Shown here piece by piece: positions 15,381 through 23,451 of a DNA stretch of 64,000 nucleotides (position 1 is its first letter; each line of letters begins with the position of its first letter). The stretch is taken from positions 4,054,501 to 4,118,500 of the forward strand of contig NZ_CP073720.1 of the NCBI RefSeq assembly GCF_025137375.1, read 5' to 3'. Source of the stretch: Dactylosporangium fulvum (lineage in GTDB: Bacteria > Actinomycetota > Actinomycetes > Mycobacteriales > Micromonosporaceae). Below the pieces are notes generated by a model, which was not told the DNA's origin, made no database searches, and was given only the letters and a program-made list of their open reading frames with translations. Position numbers and translations under genes: made by a program.

Positions 15381-16518
15381 CGTGGTGGTGTTTGTGGTTC
15401 CTCGCCCGCGGGTGCGGTCGAGCGACTCCCCACCGCCATCACCGTTTCGGGTGGTGGTGGGGCGGGCCTCAGCCGGCCAACGGACCCTGCTTGCCGATGT
15501 GGTCGGCGGGGGTCACGCCGGGACGGTCCGGCACCGGGGAGGTGCCGTCCCGCTCGACGGTGCGTGACCACACACGGCAACACTGCTGCTGTCGTGGTGG
15601 CGGTGCCGCCGCCTGCCCCGGTCGGGGTGCGGGTGGCGATGGTGGCGGCCGCGAACAGGTCACGGTGCCCGGAAAGGTTACAGAAGCCGCAGGTCATCGT
15701 CCGCCCGGCGGGTTTGCGGACGCGCTGGCGGCAGGCGGGACAGGTGGAGGAGGTACCACGCTCGTCGACCAGATGCAGGACGATGCCGGCCAGTTCGGCC
15801 TTGTCCCGCAGGATCGCGATGGCCCGGCCGATCTGCCACTGCCGTAGCCGCAGGTTGTGCCGCCGCCCCGCATCCAGGTTGAGGACGCCGCGCGGGTCGC
15901 CGACGGTCAGGGTTCCGACCCGGTGCTGCACCGCCCACCCGATCACGGTCTTCGCGGCCTCGTGCCCGGCTTGGCGGATTCGGCGGCGGTGGCGGGCTTC
16001 GACGAGCCGGGCGCGGCGGCGGGTCTTGCGCCACCGCCGGGAGCCGCGCCGGCCGGGCCTGGGGGCGTGGGCGGCGGTGGCGCGGCGGCGGGTTTTGGTG
16101 TCGGCCAGGTGCATGCGGTGCTCAGCGCGGATCGCCCGCCCGGACACCAGCAGCCCGTGCCCGTCCGGGCCGGCCACCGCGTAGGGGTGGATGACACCGA
16201 GGTCGACCCCGGCGACACGGTGCCGAACCAGGCGTCGGAGAAACGGCGCAGCACCGATCGCGCCCCAGTCGTGTCCAGGTCACCGAACGTGCCCGGACCG
16301 GACGCCGCCAACTCCCGGCACAGCGCCTGAGACGACACCAACGGCACATCGCCACGCTGCCGGCGCCGCCCGTTGAGTTCCAGCACGCACGCCCACACGT
16401 CACCGGCCGAACGTAACAGCCCGTAACACCGCTTCCGCTGGGCTCGGGTCAGCCGCAAGCCAACCCTGGCGGTGCGGTACACCACCCGCGGCGCGTCCGG
16501 TTCTCGACATCGAGGCAC
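15350..16518 (-). pseudogene. tnpB: tnpB-like RNA-guided nuclease gene, frameshifted
   Basis: The N-terminal part (GTG 16518, LRLTRAQRKRCYGLLRSAGD and RSVLRRFSDAWFG) is in one frame and the rest (AGVDLGVIHPYAVAG onward) in another. The break is near 16223, where adding one base would restore FGHRVAGVDLG. RuvC residues are all visible: D in GVDLGVI, E in LVDERGTSSTC, D in SGHRDLFAAATI. The zinc finger CPAC...CGFC lies between the last two. Repaired length would be about 388 residues, with an unusual Pro/Arg-rich tail of about 85 residues running to the element's end, where a guide-RNA scaffold overlaps the gene in known TnpB systems. As written it should be inactive. Confidence 0.8.
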
Positions 16519-16562
16519 ACCAATGTTCTAGCACACACGTACGACAAAATCGTCACGGCTCA

Positions 16563-16593
16563 ACCCGGCGAACGTTAGTGGACACCGCACTAG
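16563..16593. repeat. Right terminal inverted repeat of the TnpB element
   Basis: Reverse complement starts CTAGTGCGGTGTCCAC; five mismatches to the left end over 31 bp. Its outermost bases provide the TAG stop of the adjacent repeat protein gene (16590-16592). Confidence 0.7.
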
Positions 16594-17402
16594 CTTTCGC
16601 CGGCCGAGCCGCGGCGGCGCAGCATCGCGAAGCCCGGGATGCCTACGATGGCCTGGCGCAGGTCGCGGGTCACGCCGAGCAATTCGTGGATGTCCGGCCC
16701 GACCCGGTCGAGCGTGGCCAGGATCGGCATGACGTCGGTGTTGAGATGGTGGGCGAGCTTGGGCAGCTCGTCGATCATCCGGATCGCGGCGTCGATCTCC
16801 TCGGGCGACAGGTTGTCGACGAACCGGCGCAGCCCTGGCTCGTAGGCGCTCAGCAGCTCATCGGCCGTGCCGGCGGTCCGTGCCGCCTGCGTGACGACCG
16901 CGGCGGCCGCCGCCGACGCCTGCGCCGCCTCGTCCACGATGCCGGCAGCCGTCGTGGTGATGGTGCGGGCCTCCTCGACGACACCGGCGGAGGCGGCGGT
17001 GAGCGTGCGGGCGTCCTCGACGATGCCGCCGGCTGTGGTGGTGATCGTGCGGGCGTCGTCCACGATGCCCGCGGCTGTGCCGGTGACGGTGCGGACCTGA
17101 TCGACGAGGTCGGCGGCCGTGGCGGTCAGGGCCCGGGCGTCCGCGACGGCCTGCTCAGCCGCGTCGAGGGCGGCGGTGGCGCGGGCCATCAGCACCTCGG
17201 CCCCGTCGACGAGCCGCAGGACCCGGCCCGGCAGCGCGACCACGACGGCGGCCGTGCCGACGGCCGTCTCGGCGGCCTTGCCGGCGGCGTCGACGGCCAT
17301 TCCGGCCGCCTTGCCGGCGGCGTCGACGGCTCTCCCGGCCGCCTTCCCGGCGGCGAAGGCGAGATCGACGACGGCGGAGGGGCGGGGCAGCGGCAACGGC
17401 AT
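16590..17402 (-). CDS. Ala-rich protein with tandem 14-residue helical repeats, truncated by element
   Basis: A 270-residue protein without known family. Residues about 10-40 repeat AGKAAGRAVDAAGKAAG-type units, then a hydrophobic stretch (VGTAAVVVALPG). About residues 80-165 consist of tandem 14-mers such as ARTITTTAAGIVDD, ARTITTTAGGIVED and ARTLTAASAGVVEE, predicted to form a long amphipathic or coiled-coil helix. The C-terminal part (LSPEEIDAAIRMIDELPKLA) is a normal helical domain. Such repeats resemble apolipoprotein or DUF948-like membrane-associated coiled coils. The stop codon lies in the end of the adjacent TnpB element, so the original C-terminus was probably longer. Confidence 0.65.
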   Translation of the reverse strand: MPLPLPRPSAVVDLAFAAGKAAGRAVDAAGKAAGMAVDAAGKAAETAVGTAAVVVALPGRVLRLVDGAEVLMARATAALDAAEQAVADARALTATAADLVDQVRTVTGTAAGIVDDARTITTTAGGIVEDARTLTAASAGVVEEARTITTTAAGIVDEAAQASAAAAAVVTQAARTAGTADELLSAYEPGLRRFVDNLSPEEIDAAIRMIDELPKLAHHLNTDVMPILATLDRVGPDIHELLGVTRDLRQAIVGIPGFAMLRRRGSAGES

Positions 17403-17451
17403 ATGTCCATTGTGCCCGCCACGGCGGCGGTCCGTCGGGTATGCATGTCGG

Positions 17452-17994
17452 ATGCGACCGGAACCCGGCCAGGTGCTGCACTTCTCCGAGGACCCGACGA
17501 TCACGCGTTTCGTGCCGCACGTGGCCGCAACCGCGCAGCAACCGGAGGCCTACGTCTGGGCCGTCGACCACACGCGGGCGCCCGACTACTGGTTCCCGCG
17601 GCAGTGCCCGCGCGGCATGGCGTGGGTGACGGAGACCACCACCGGCGAGGACCGCGAGCGCATCATCGGCGCCGGGTGCGGCGACCGGGTCCACGCCATA
17701 GAGTTCGGCTGGCTGGAGGCCATGCGCACCGTGCGCCTGTATGCCTACCGGCTGCCCGCCGACCGGTTCGTCCCCTTCGGCGGCGGCGGTCCCGAGTCGC
17801 ACGCCCACGTCGCGACGGCACCGGTGACCCCGCTGGGCCCGCCCGAGCCGGTCGGCGACCTGCTCCAGCTCCACGCCGAGGCCGGCATCCAGCTGCGCCT
17901 GCTGCCGAACCTGTGGCCGTTCTGGGACGCGGTCGTCGCCAGCACCGTCGGTTTCAGCGGCATCCGGCTGCACAACGCGCTCCCGCGCCGGTGA
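17452..17994 (+). CDS. DUF6886-like protein, 180 aa
   Basis: A 180-residue soluble protein that opens with LHFSEDPTITRFVPHVAATA and contains VWAVDHTRAPDYWFPRQCPR, an arrangement I associate with the actinobacterial DUF6886 family (function unknown). Conserved-looking histidines, aspartates and tryptophans suggest a small enzyme or ligand-binding fold. ATG 17452 was chosen as the family-like start; an in-frame upstream extension is low-quality sequence. It is divergent from the repeat protein (50-bp gap). Confidence 0.7.
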   Translation: MRPEPGQVLHFSEDPTITRFVPHVAATAQQPEAYVWAVDHTRAPDYWFPRQCPRGMAWVTETTTGEDRERIIGAGCGDRVHAIEFGWLEAMRTVRLYAYRLPADRFVPFGGGGPESHAHVATAPVTPLGPPEPVGDLLQLHAEAGIQLRLLPNLWPFWDAVVASTVGFSGIRLHNALPRR

Positions 17995-18115
17995 GGCTCC
18001 AGGGCCGGCTGTCCGGCCGGCGTCCGCCGGGCCCCGAACATCGCGCCGGACGGCCGGCCAGCATGTCGGGGTCGGCGACCACCGCCTCGACGGGTACGAC
18101 GATTCCGCCGGGCGC

Positions 18116-18376
18116 TCAGAGGTCGCCGCGATGCCAGGCGTCGACGTCGGCCTGCCATGCCCGCTCGTCCGGCTCCGGCGGTCGCGCCCGGTCGAGCCAG
18201 GGCAGCAACGCCCGCGTGAGCCGGGCGATGTCGCCGGCGTCGCAGTGCGCGCACAGGTGGACCTCCCGGATGACCGGGACCGGGTCGCCCGCAGCGTTCG
18301 TCCAGGTGTGGGGCAGGCGCAGGACGGCGACGACGCTGTCGGTGCCGCAGCGGTGGCACGGCCGGTCGCCGGTCAT
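18116..18376 (-). CDS. DUF6300-like zinc-ribbon protein coupled to dnaE
   Basis: An 86-residue protein with two cysteine pairs (CHRCG near residue 7 and CAHC near residue 44) that can bind zinc, and the phrase RLPHTWTNAAGDPVP typical of actinobacterial DUF6300 proteins. Its ATG overlaps the dnaE stop (18373-18376, ATGA), so it is translated from the polymerase message. The function is unknown; the coupling could mean a role with the polymerase, but this is inference. Confidence 0.75.
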   Translation of the reverse strand: MTGDRPCHRCGTDSVVAVLRLPHTWTNAAGDPVPVIREVHLCAHCDAGDIARLTRALLPWLDRARPPEPDERAWQADVDAWHRGDL

Positions 18377-21300
18377 GCGCGGGCGACCGCGTCCGCGCCG
18401 AGCAGTGCCTTGACGTCGCCGTAGAACGCCGGCTCCGGGTTGACCCGAAACGGCTTGAGGTGCAGCAGCACGCTTCCGCTGCCGTGCCGGTCCAGGCGGA
18501 CGTGCACGGGCGACCGGCCGGGATGGCTGGTGAGGACCCGCTTGAGCTCGTGGACGAGCCGCGGGCTCACCTGCGCCTCGTGCATCGAGATCACCACGGC
18601 GGGCTCGGTCCCGGCCCGGGAGACGTCGAGGAGGGTGACGTCCTCGACGTAGAGGCTCGTCGTCTCGTCGCGCACGTTGACGCGCCCCCGCACCGCGATC
18701 ACCCGGTCCTGGGCCAGCAGTTCGCCGTGGAGGGCGTAGGTCTTGGGGAAGACGAGGCACTCCACGGCGGCGTCGTGGTCCTCGAGGGTGACGATCGCCC
18801 ACGGGTTGCCCTGTTTGGTGACCTTGCGTTGCAGGCCGGAGACGATGCCGCTGATCCGGGCCGTACCGTCCTGCCGCCCGGAGGCCAGGAGGTCGGCGAC
18901 GGTGGTGTCGCGGTTGGCCTCCAGGACGGGTTCGACGCCGTCGAGCGGGTGGCTGGAGACGTACAGGCCGAGCATCTCCCGCTCGAAGGTGAGCAGCGTG
19001 GCCCGGTCCCACTCGCCTGTGGGGATCGCGATCGCGAACGCGTCGTGCCGGCCCGGCCCGCCGAAGAGCGAGTCCTGGCCGTGGGCCTCGTTCCGCTTGA
19101 GGCCGGCGACCGCGTCGACGGCCTGCTCGTGGACCGCGACCAGGGCTCTGCGGTGGTGCCCCAGGCTGTCGAACGCGCCGGCCTTGGCCAGCGACTCGAT
19201 GACGCGCTTGTTGCAGACCACGGACGGGACCCTGGTGAGGAAGTCGTTGAAGTCGGTGTACGGGCCGCCGGCCTCCCGGGCGGCGATGACGGCGTCGACG
19301 ACCCCGGCGCCGACGTTGCGCACGGCGCCCAGCCCGAAGCGGATGTCCGAGCCGACGGCGGCGAAGTCCAGCCGGCTGGCGTTGACGTCCGGCGGCAGCA
19401 CCCTGACCCCCAGCCGCCGGCAGTCCGACAGGTAGACGGCCATCCTGTCCTTGTCGTCGCCCACGGAGCTGAGCAGCGCCGCCAGGTATTCGCTGGGGTG
19501 GTTGGCCTTGAGGTACGCGGTCCAGTACGAGACCAGGCCGTAGCCGGCCGTGTGCGACTTGTTGAACCCGTAGCCGCTGAACGGCACCAGCACGTCCCAG
19601 ACGGCCTTGATCGCCTCGGTGGAGTAGCCGCGCTCGGTCATGCCCGTGCGGAAGCGGTCCCATTCGGCGTCCAGGACCTCTTTCTTCTTCTTGCCCATGG
19701 CGCGGCGCAGCATGTCGGCGGCGCCGAGGGAGTATCCGGCGAGCTGCTGGGCGATGGCCATGACCTGCTCCTGGAAGACGACCAGGTGGTAGGTGTCGCC
19801 CAGGATCGGCTCGAGGACGTCCGCGAGCTCGGGGTGGATCGGCTCGACCGGCTGCTTGCCGGTCTTGCGCAGGGCGTAGTTCGTGTGGGCGTTCATCTCC
19901 ATCGGGCCGGGCCGGTAGAGCGCGTTGACCGCGGCGATGTCGGTGAACGTCGTGGGCTGCATGAGCCGCAGCAGGACCCGCATGCCGCCGCCGTCGAGCT
20001 GGAAGACCCCGAGCGTGTCGCCGCGTGCCAGCAGTTCGTAGGTCGTGGCGTCGTCGAGGGGGACGTCGAGGATGTTGATGTCGACGCCCTTGTTCGCGCG
20101 GACGTTGGCGATCGCGTCGCCGATGACGGTGAGGTTGCGCAGGCCGAGGAAGTCCATCTTCAGCAGGCCCATGTCCTCGGCCTGGGTGAAGGGGAAGCCG
20201 GTGAGGACCGGGCCGTCGGCCTTGGGCCTGACCAGCGGTATGACGTCGATCAGGGGCTCGCTGGACAGGATCACGCCCGCGGCGTGGATGCCGGTGCCGC
20301 GGGTCAGGCCCTCGATGCCGGTCGCGGTGTCGATGACCCGTCGCACGTCGGCGTCGTCCTCGTACATCCGGCGCAGTTCGGCGGCCTCGCCGTGGCGCGG
20401 ATGGTCCTTGTCGTGGATGGCGGCGAGCGGGATCTCCTTGCCGCCGACCGCCGCCGGGAACGCCTTGGTGATCCGGTCGCCGAGCGCGTACGGCAGGCCC
20501 AGCACACGGCATGAGTCCTTGACGGCGGCCTTGGCCTTGATGGTGCCGAACGTGACGATCTGGCAGACCCGGTCGTCGCCGTACGTTCGCGTGACGTAGT
20601 CGATCATCTCGTCGCGCCGCCGGTCGTCGAAGTCGAGGTCGACGTCCGGCATGGTGATGCGCTCGGGGTTGAGGAAGCGTTCGAAGATCAGCTTGTGCTC
20701 GATCGGGTCGAGCTGGGTGATGCCCGTGCAGTAGGCGACGATCGAGCCGGTGGCCGAGCCGCGGCCGGGGCCGAGGCCGATGCCGTGCTCGCGGGCGTGC
20801 CGGCAGATGTCGGCGACCACCAGGAAGTAGCCGGGAAAGCCCATGGCCTCGATGACCGACAGCTCGTAGTCGATCCGGTCGAGCACCTCCCGCGGCGGCG
20901 GGTCACCGTACCGCCGGCGCGCTCCGTCCAGGGTCGCCCGGCGCAGCCAGCTGGACTCGCTCTCGCCCTCGGGGACGGGGAAGCGGGGCGTCAGGTCGCG
21001 GTGGGCGAACACCTCGCCGTAGTCGCCGATCCGCTCGGCGACGAGCAGCGTGTTGTCGCACGCGCCGGGCACCTCGGCGTCCCAGAGCGCCCGCATCTGC
21101 GCGGCGGACTTGATGTAGTAGCCGCTGCCGCTGAACCGGAAGCGGTCGGTGTCGGCGAGCCGCGTGCCGGTGCCGACGCACAGCAGCGCGTCGTGCGCCG
21201 CCGCCCGGTCCTCCGTGACGTAGTGCGCGTCGTTGGTGGCCAGCGGCGGCAGGCCGAGGTCCCGGCCGATCCGCAGGAGATCGTCGCGGACCCGCCGCTC

Positions 21301-21915
21301 GATGGCGAGGCCGTGGTCCATCAGCTCCAGGAAGTAGTTGTCCCTGCCGAAGATGTCGCGGTACCGCGCGGCGGCCGCCACGGCCCGGTCGTACTGGCCG
21401 AGCCGCAGCCGTGTCTGCACCTCCCCGGACGGGCAGCCGGTCGTGGCGATGATGCCCCGGCCGTGTTCGGCGAGCAGTTCGTCGTCCATACGCGGGTACT
21501 TCTGGACGTGCCCCTCCAGCCACGCCCGGGACTGCAGGCGGAACAGGTTGCGCAGGCCGCCGGCGTCGGCCGCCCACATCGTCAGGTGCGTGAACAGCCC
21601 CCGCCCGGAGACGTCACCGCCCGCGCCGGTCTCGTCGTCCGAGCGGCGCAACGTGAGATCGTCGCTGTAGTACACCGGCCTGCGGTGGTGCCGCGAGGCG
21701 GGCGCCACGTAGCTCTCGATGCCGATGATCGGCCTGATCCCGGCCTTCCGTGCCGCCTGGTGGAACTCGTACGCCCCGTGCACGTTGCCGTGGTCGCTCA
21801 TCGCCACGGCCGGCATGTCCTGGCGGGCCACCTCGTCCATGAGCAGACCGATCTTGGCTGCCCCGTCGAGCATGCTGTACTCGGTGTGTACGTGGAGGTG
21901 CACGAAACTCTTCAC
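18373..21915 (-). CDS. dnaE: DNA polymerase III alpha subunit
   Basis: A 1180-residue C-family polymerase. The N-terminal PHP domain (FVHLHVHTEYSMLDGAAKI, then MSDHGNVHGAYEF) is followed by the palm with catalytic aspartates in MPDVDLDFDDRR near residue 425 and a GPGRGSATGS finger motif. The thumb and fingers, tandem HhH and an OB-fold (GIVSGLQRKVTKQGN near residue 1025) complete the usual order. Length and N-terminus match replicative DnaE1 better than the shorter mutagenic DnaE2. The GTG at 21915 (VKSFVHLHVH) is preceded by GGAAGG. No imuA'/imuB genes are adjacent. It could be the sole dnaE1 or a second copy; this window cannot tell. The DUF6300 gene is coupled downstream. Confidence 0.93.
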   Translation of the reverse strand: MKSFVHLHVHTEYSMLDGAAKIGLLMDEVARQDMPAVAMSDHGNVHGAYEFHQAARKAGIRPIIGIESYVAPASRHHRRPVYYSDDLTLRRSDDETGAGGDVSGRGLFTHLTMWAADAGGLRNLFRLQSRAWLEGHVQKYPRMDDELLAEHGRGIIATTGCPSGEVQTRLRLGQYDRAVAAAARYRDIFGRDNYFLELMDHGLAIERRVRDDLLRIGRDLGLPPLATNDAHYVTEDRAAAHDALLCVGTGTRLADTDRFRFSGSGYYIKSAAQMRALWDAEVPGACDNTLLVAERIGDYGEVFAHRDLTPRFPVPEGESESSWLRRATLDGARRRYGDPPPREVLDRIDYELSVIEAMGFPGYFLVVADICRHAREHGIGLGPGRGSATGSIVAYCTGITQLDPIEHKLIFERFLNPERITMPDVDLDFDDRRRDEMIDYVTRTYGDDRVCQIVTFGTIKAKAAVKDSCRVLGLPYALGDRITKAFPAAVGGKEIPLAAIHDKDHPRHGEAAELRRMYEDDADVRRVIDTATGIEGLTRGTGIHAAGVILSSEPLIDVIPLVRPKADGPVLTGFPFTQAEDMGLLKMDFLGLRNLTVIGDAIANVRANKGVDINILDVPLDDATTYELLARGDTLGVFQLDGGGMRVLLRLMQPTTFTDIAAVNALYRPGPMEMNAHTNYALRKTGKQPVEPIHPELADVLEPILGDTYHLVVFQEQVMAIAQQLAGYSLGAADMLRRAMGKKKKEVLDAEWDRFRTGMTERGYSTEAIKAVWDVLVPFSGYGFNKSHTAGYGLVSYWTAYLKANHPSEYLAALLSSVGDDKDRMAVYLSDCRRLGVRVLPPDVNASRLDFAAVGSDIRFGLGAVRNVGAGVVDAVIAAREAGGPYTDFNDFLTRVPSVVCNKRVIESLAKAGAFDSLGHHRRALVAVHEQAVDAVAGLKRNEAHGQDSLFGGPGRHDAFAIAIPTGEWDRATLLTFEREMLGLYVSSHPLDGVEPVLEANRDTTVADLLASGRQDGTARISGIVSGLQRKVTKQGNPWAIVTLEDHDAAVECLVFPKTYALHGELLAQDRVIAVRGRVNVRDETTSLYVEDVTLLDVSRAGTEPAVVISMHEAQVSPRLVHELKRVLTSHPGRSPVHVRLDRHGSGSVLLHLKPFRVNPEPAFYGDVKALLGADAVARA

Positions 21916-21980
21916 CGACAACCACGCCTTCCAGTTGTAGGCTGCCCTGCGACCCGAGCATTCGATCCGAGAGCAGGTAG

Positions 21981-21995
21981 GGTTGTCCAACAACC
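21981..21995. promoter_or_regulatory. Palindrome between dnaE and lysR
   Basis: GGTTGT (21981-21986) and ACAACC (21990-21995) are perfect arms around CCA, 29 bp before the LysR GTG and 66 bp upstream of the dnaE start. A LysR autoregulatory site is plausible. It overlaps an alternative TTG start at 21983, which argues for the downstream start. Confidence 0.4.
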
Positions 21996-22024
21996 GACAC
22001 GCCGCCGAGTCACAACCGATAGCT

Positions 22025-22981
22025 GTGGACCTCGATCTCGGCGCGGTCCGCGCCTTCGTCGCCGTCATGGAGGACGGATACTTCAGCGAGGCCGCGGCCG
22101 GGCTGGGCATCAGCCAGCAGGCCGTCTCCAAGCGCATCGCCATCCTGGAGAAGGACCTCGGCGTGCGGCTGTTCACCCGCACCGCTCGCGGCGTCCAGCT
22201 CACCGTCGACGGCCAGGCGTTCCTGCCGCACGCCCGCGAACTGCTCAGGGTGGAGGCGCGTGCCGTCACCTCGGTGCGCCCCGGCAGCCGCGCGCTCCGC
22301 GTCGACGTGCTCAACCTGCGGATCGGACCGGCGGCGCTGGTGCGCGACTTCCACCGCGCACACCCCGAGACCGAGCTCGACGTCGTGACGCTCGCCGACT
22401 GCGACGTCGACGCGGCCATCGACGCCGTCCGGTCCGGAACGATCGACGCCACGTTCCGCGCGGTCCCGGTGCCCGCCGGCCGGCTCCCGGAGGGCATCAG
22501 CACCGCCCGCGTCCTGGACGACCCGCATCAGCTGCTCACCGGGCCGGGCCACCGGCTGGCCGGGGCCCGCTCGGTCGCGCCCGCCCAGCTTGCCGGGCAC
22601 CGGATCTGGATCCCCGGCATCGTCCCCGGCACCGAGTGGGCCACGTACTACGACGACCTCGCCGCCGCGTTCGGGCTGACCATCGAGGCGATCGGCCCCA
22701 ACTTCGGCACCGACCACCTGCTCGACGTGGTCGCGGACTCCTCGACGCTGACCAGTCTCGTCGGCGAGCTGACCCGGCTCGTCTGGCCGGCGCACTACGA
22801 CCTGCGCCGTATCCCGGTCCGTGACCCGACGCCGGTTTATCCGCACTCCCTGATCTGGCGCCGTGACAACCCCCATCCCGGCCTGGCCGCGCTCCGCATG
22901 TACATCCGCTCGAGAATGTTCAGGCGCCACGAGGCGAAGACCTGGGTCCCGAGGTGGGCCGCGCGCCATGCCTCGCCGTGA
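22025..22981 (+). CDS. LysR-family transcriptional regulator
   Basis: A 318-residue LTTR. The winged helix-turn-helix is DLDLGAVRAFVAVMEDGYFS, then AAAGLGISQQAVSKRIAILEKDLGVRLFTRTARGVQLT. The periplasmic-binding-like effector domain follows (DVLNLRIGPAALV onward). GTG 22025 gives the standard N-terminus, with an alternative TTG at 21983. It is divergent from dnaE, which is probably not its target; no metabolic gene is close enough to name one. Confidence 0.88.
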   Translation: MDLDLGAVRAFVAVMEDGYFSEAAAGLGISQQAVSKRIAILEKDLGVRLFTRTARGVQLTVDGQAFLPHARELLRVEARAVTSVRPGSRALRVDVLNLRIGPAALVRDFHRAHPETELDVVTLADCDVDAAIDAVRSGTIDATFRAVPVPAGRLPEGISTARVLDDPHQLLTGPGHRLAGARSVAPAQLAGHRIWIPGIVPGTEWATYYDDLAAAFGLTIEAIGPNFGTDHLLDVVADSSTLTSLVGELTRLVWPAHYDLRRIPVRDPTPVYPHSLIWRRDNPHPGLAALRMYIRSRMFRRHEAKTWVPRWAARHASP

Positions 22982-23095
22982 GCGCGGATCAGTCGCCGGC
23001 ACCCGGTCCGCGTGCGCCGCGTGCGTGTTTCGGGCGCGGCCGCTGCGGGCATCAAAGCATCGACCGGAATTGCAGGGTTGAGCTTAGGAGGAGCG

Positions 23096-23377
23096 GTGAC
23101 CGTCACCGGTATCATCACGGCGCTGATCGTCGGTCTGATCGTCGGCGCACTCGGTCGGCTGGTGGTTCCCGGCCGGCAGAACATCTCGATCGTGCTGACC
23201 ATGGTTGTCGGCATCATCGCCGCGCTGCTCGGGACCGTGCTGGCCAACGCGATCGGCATCGCCACCGACACCCCGGGTGTCGACTGGGGCGAGTTGCTGG
23301 TCCAGGTCCTGCTCGCGGCCGTCGGCGTCGCGCTTGTGGCCGGACTGTCCGGCCGTGGCCGCCGCAGCACCCTCTGA
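23096..23377 (+). CDS. GlsB/YeaQ/YmgE family membrane protein
   Basis: A 93-residue transglycosylase-associated (GlsB/YeaQ) protein with three hydrophobic helices: IITALIVGLIVGALGRLVVP, ISIVLTMVVGIIAALLGTVL, and VLLAAVGVALVAGLS. The GLIVGALGRLVVPG signature is diagnostic. These are small stress-associated inner-membrane proteins. GTG 23096 has an excellent ribosome site (TAGGAGGAGC). It is followed by a strong hairpin terminator. Confidence 0.88.
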   Translation: MTVTGIITALIVGLIVGALGRLVVPGRQNISIVLTMVVGIIAALLGTVLANAIGIATDTPGVDWGELLVQVLLAAVGVALVAGLSGRGRRSTL

Positions 23378-23405
23378 CCGGGCGCTCACCGCTGGCACGT
23401 GACAT

Positions 23406-23441
23406 CGAACGGTCCCCGGCCGCCCGGCCGGGGACCGTTCG
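23406..23441. terminator. Bidirectional hairpin terminator
   Basis: 17-bp perfect arms (23406-23422 and 23425-23441; CGAACGGTCCCCGGCCG and its complement) sit between the convergent GlsB-like and MFS genes, 28 bp and 10 bp from their stops. It has no T-run, as is usual in actinomycetes. Confidence 0.85.
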
Positions 23442-23451
23442 TGTGTGCGGG

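Larger units (their letters stand above)
15350..16593 (-). mobile_element. TnpB-type transposon-like element with terminal inverted repeats
   Basis: A 1244-bp unit bounded by 31-bp imperfect inverted repeats, both beginning CTAG outward, that encloses one tnpB-like gene on the minus strand. No tnpA (Y1 or serine transposase) is present, so it would be non-autonomous. Left and right flanks show no obvious long target duplication; both carry CT next to the CTAG. IS200/IS605 elements normally lack such terminal repeats, so the element class is unclear. Confidence 0.7.

Noticed and set aside
21916..22503. 196-residue N-terminal extension of dnaE
   Set aside because: The extension is low-complexity Ser/Arg-rich and overlaps lysR; the conserved PHP start lies at GTG 21915.
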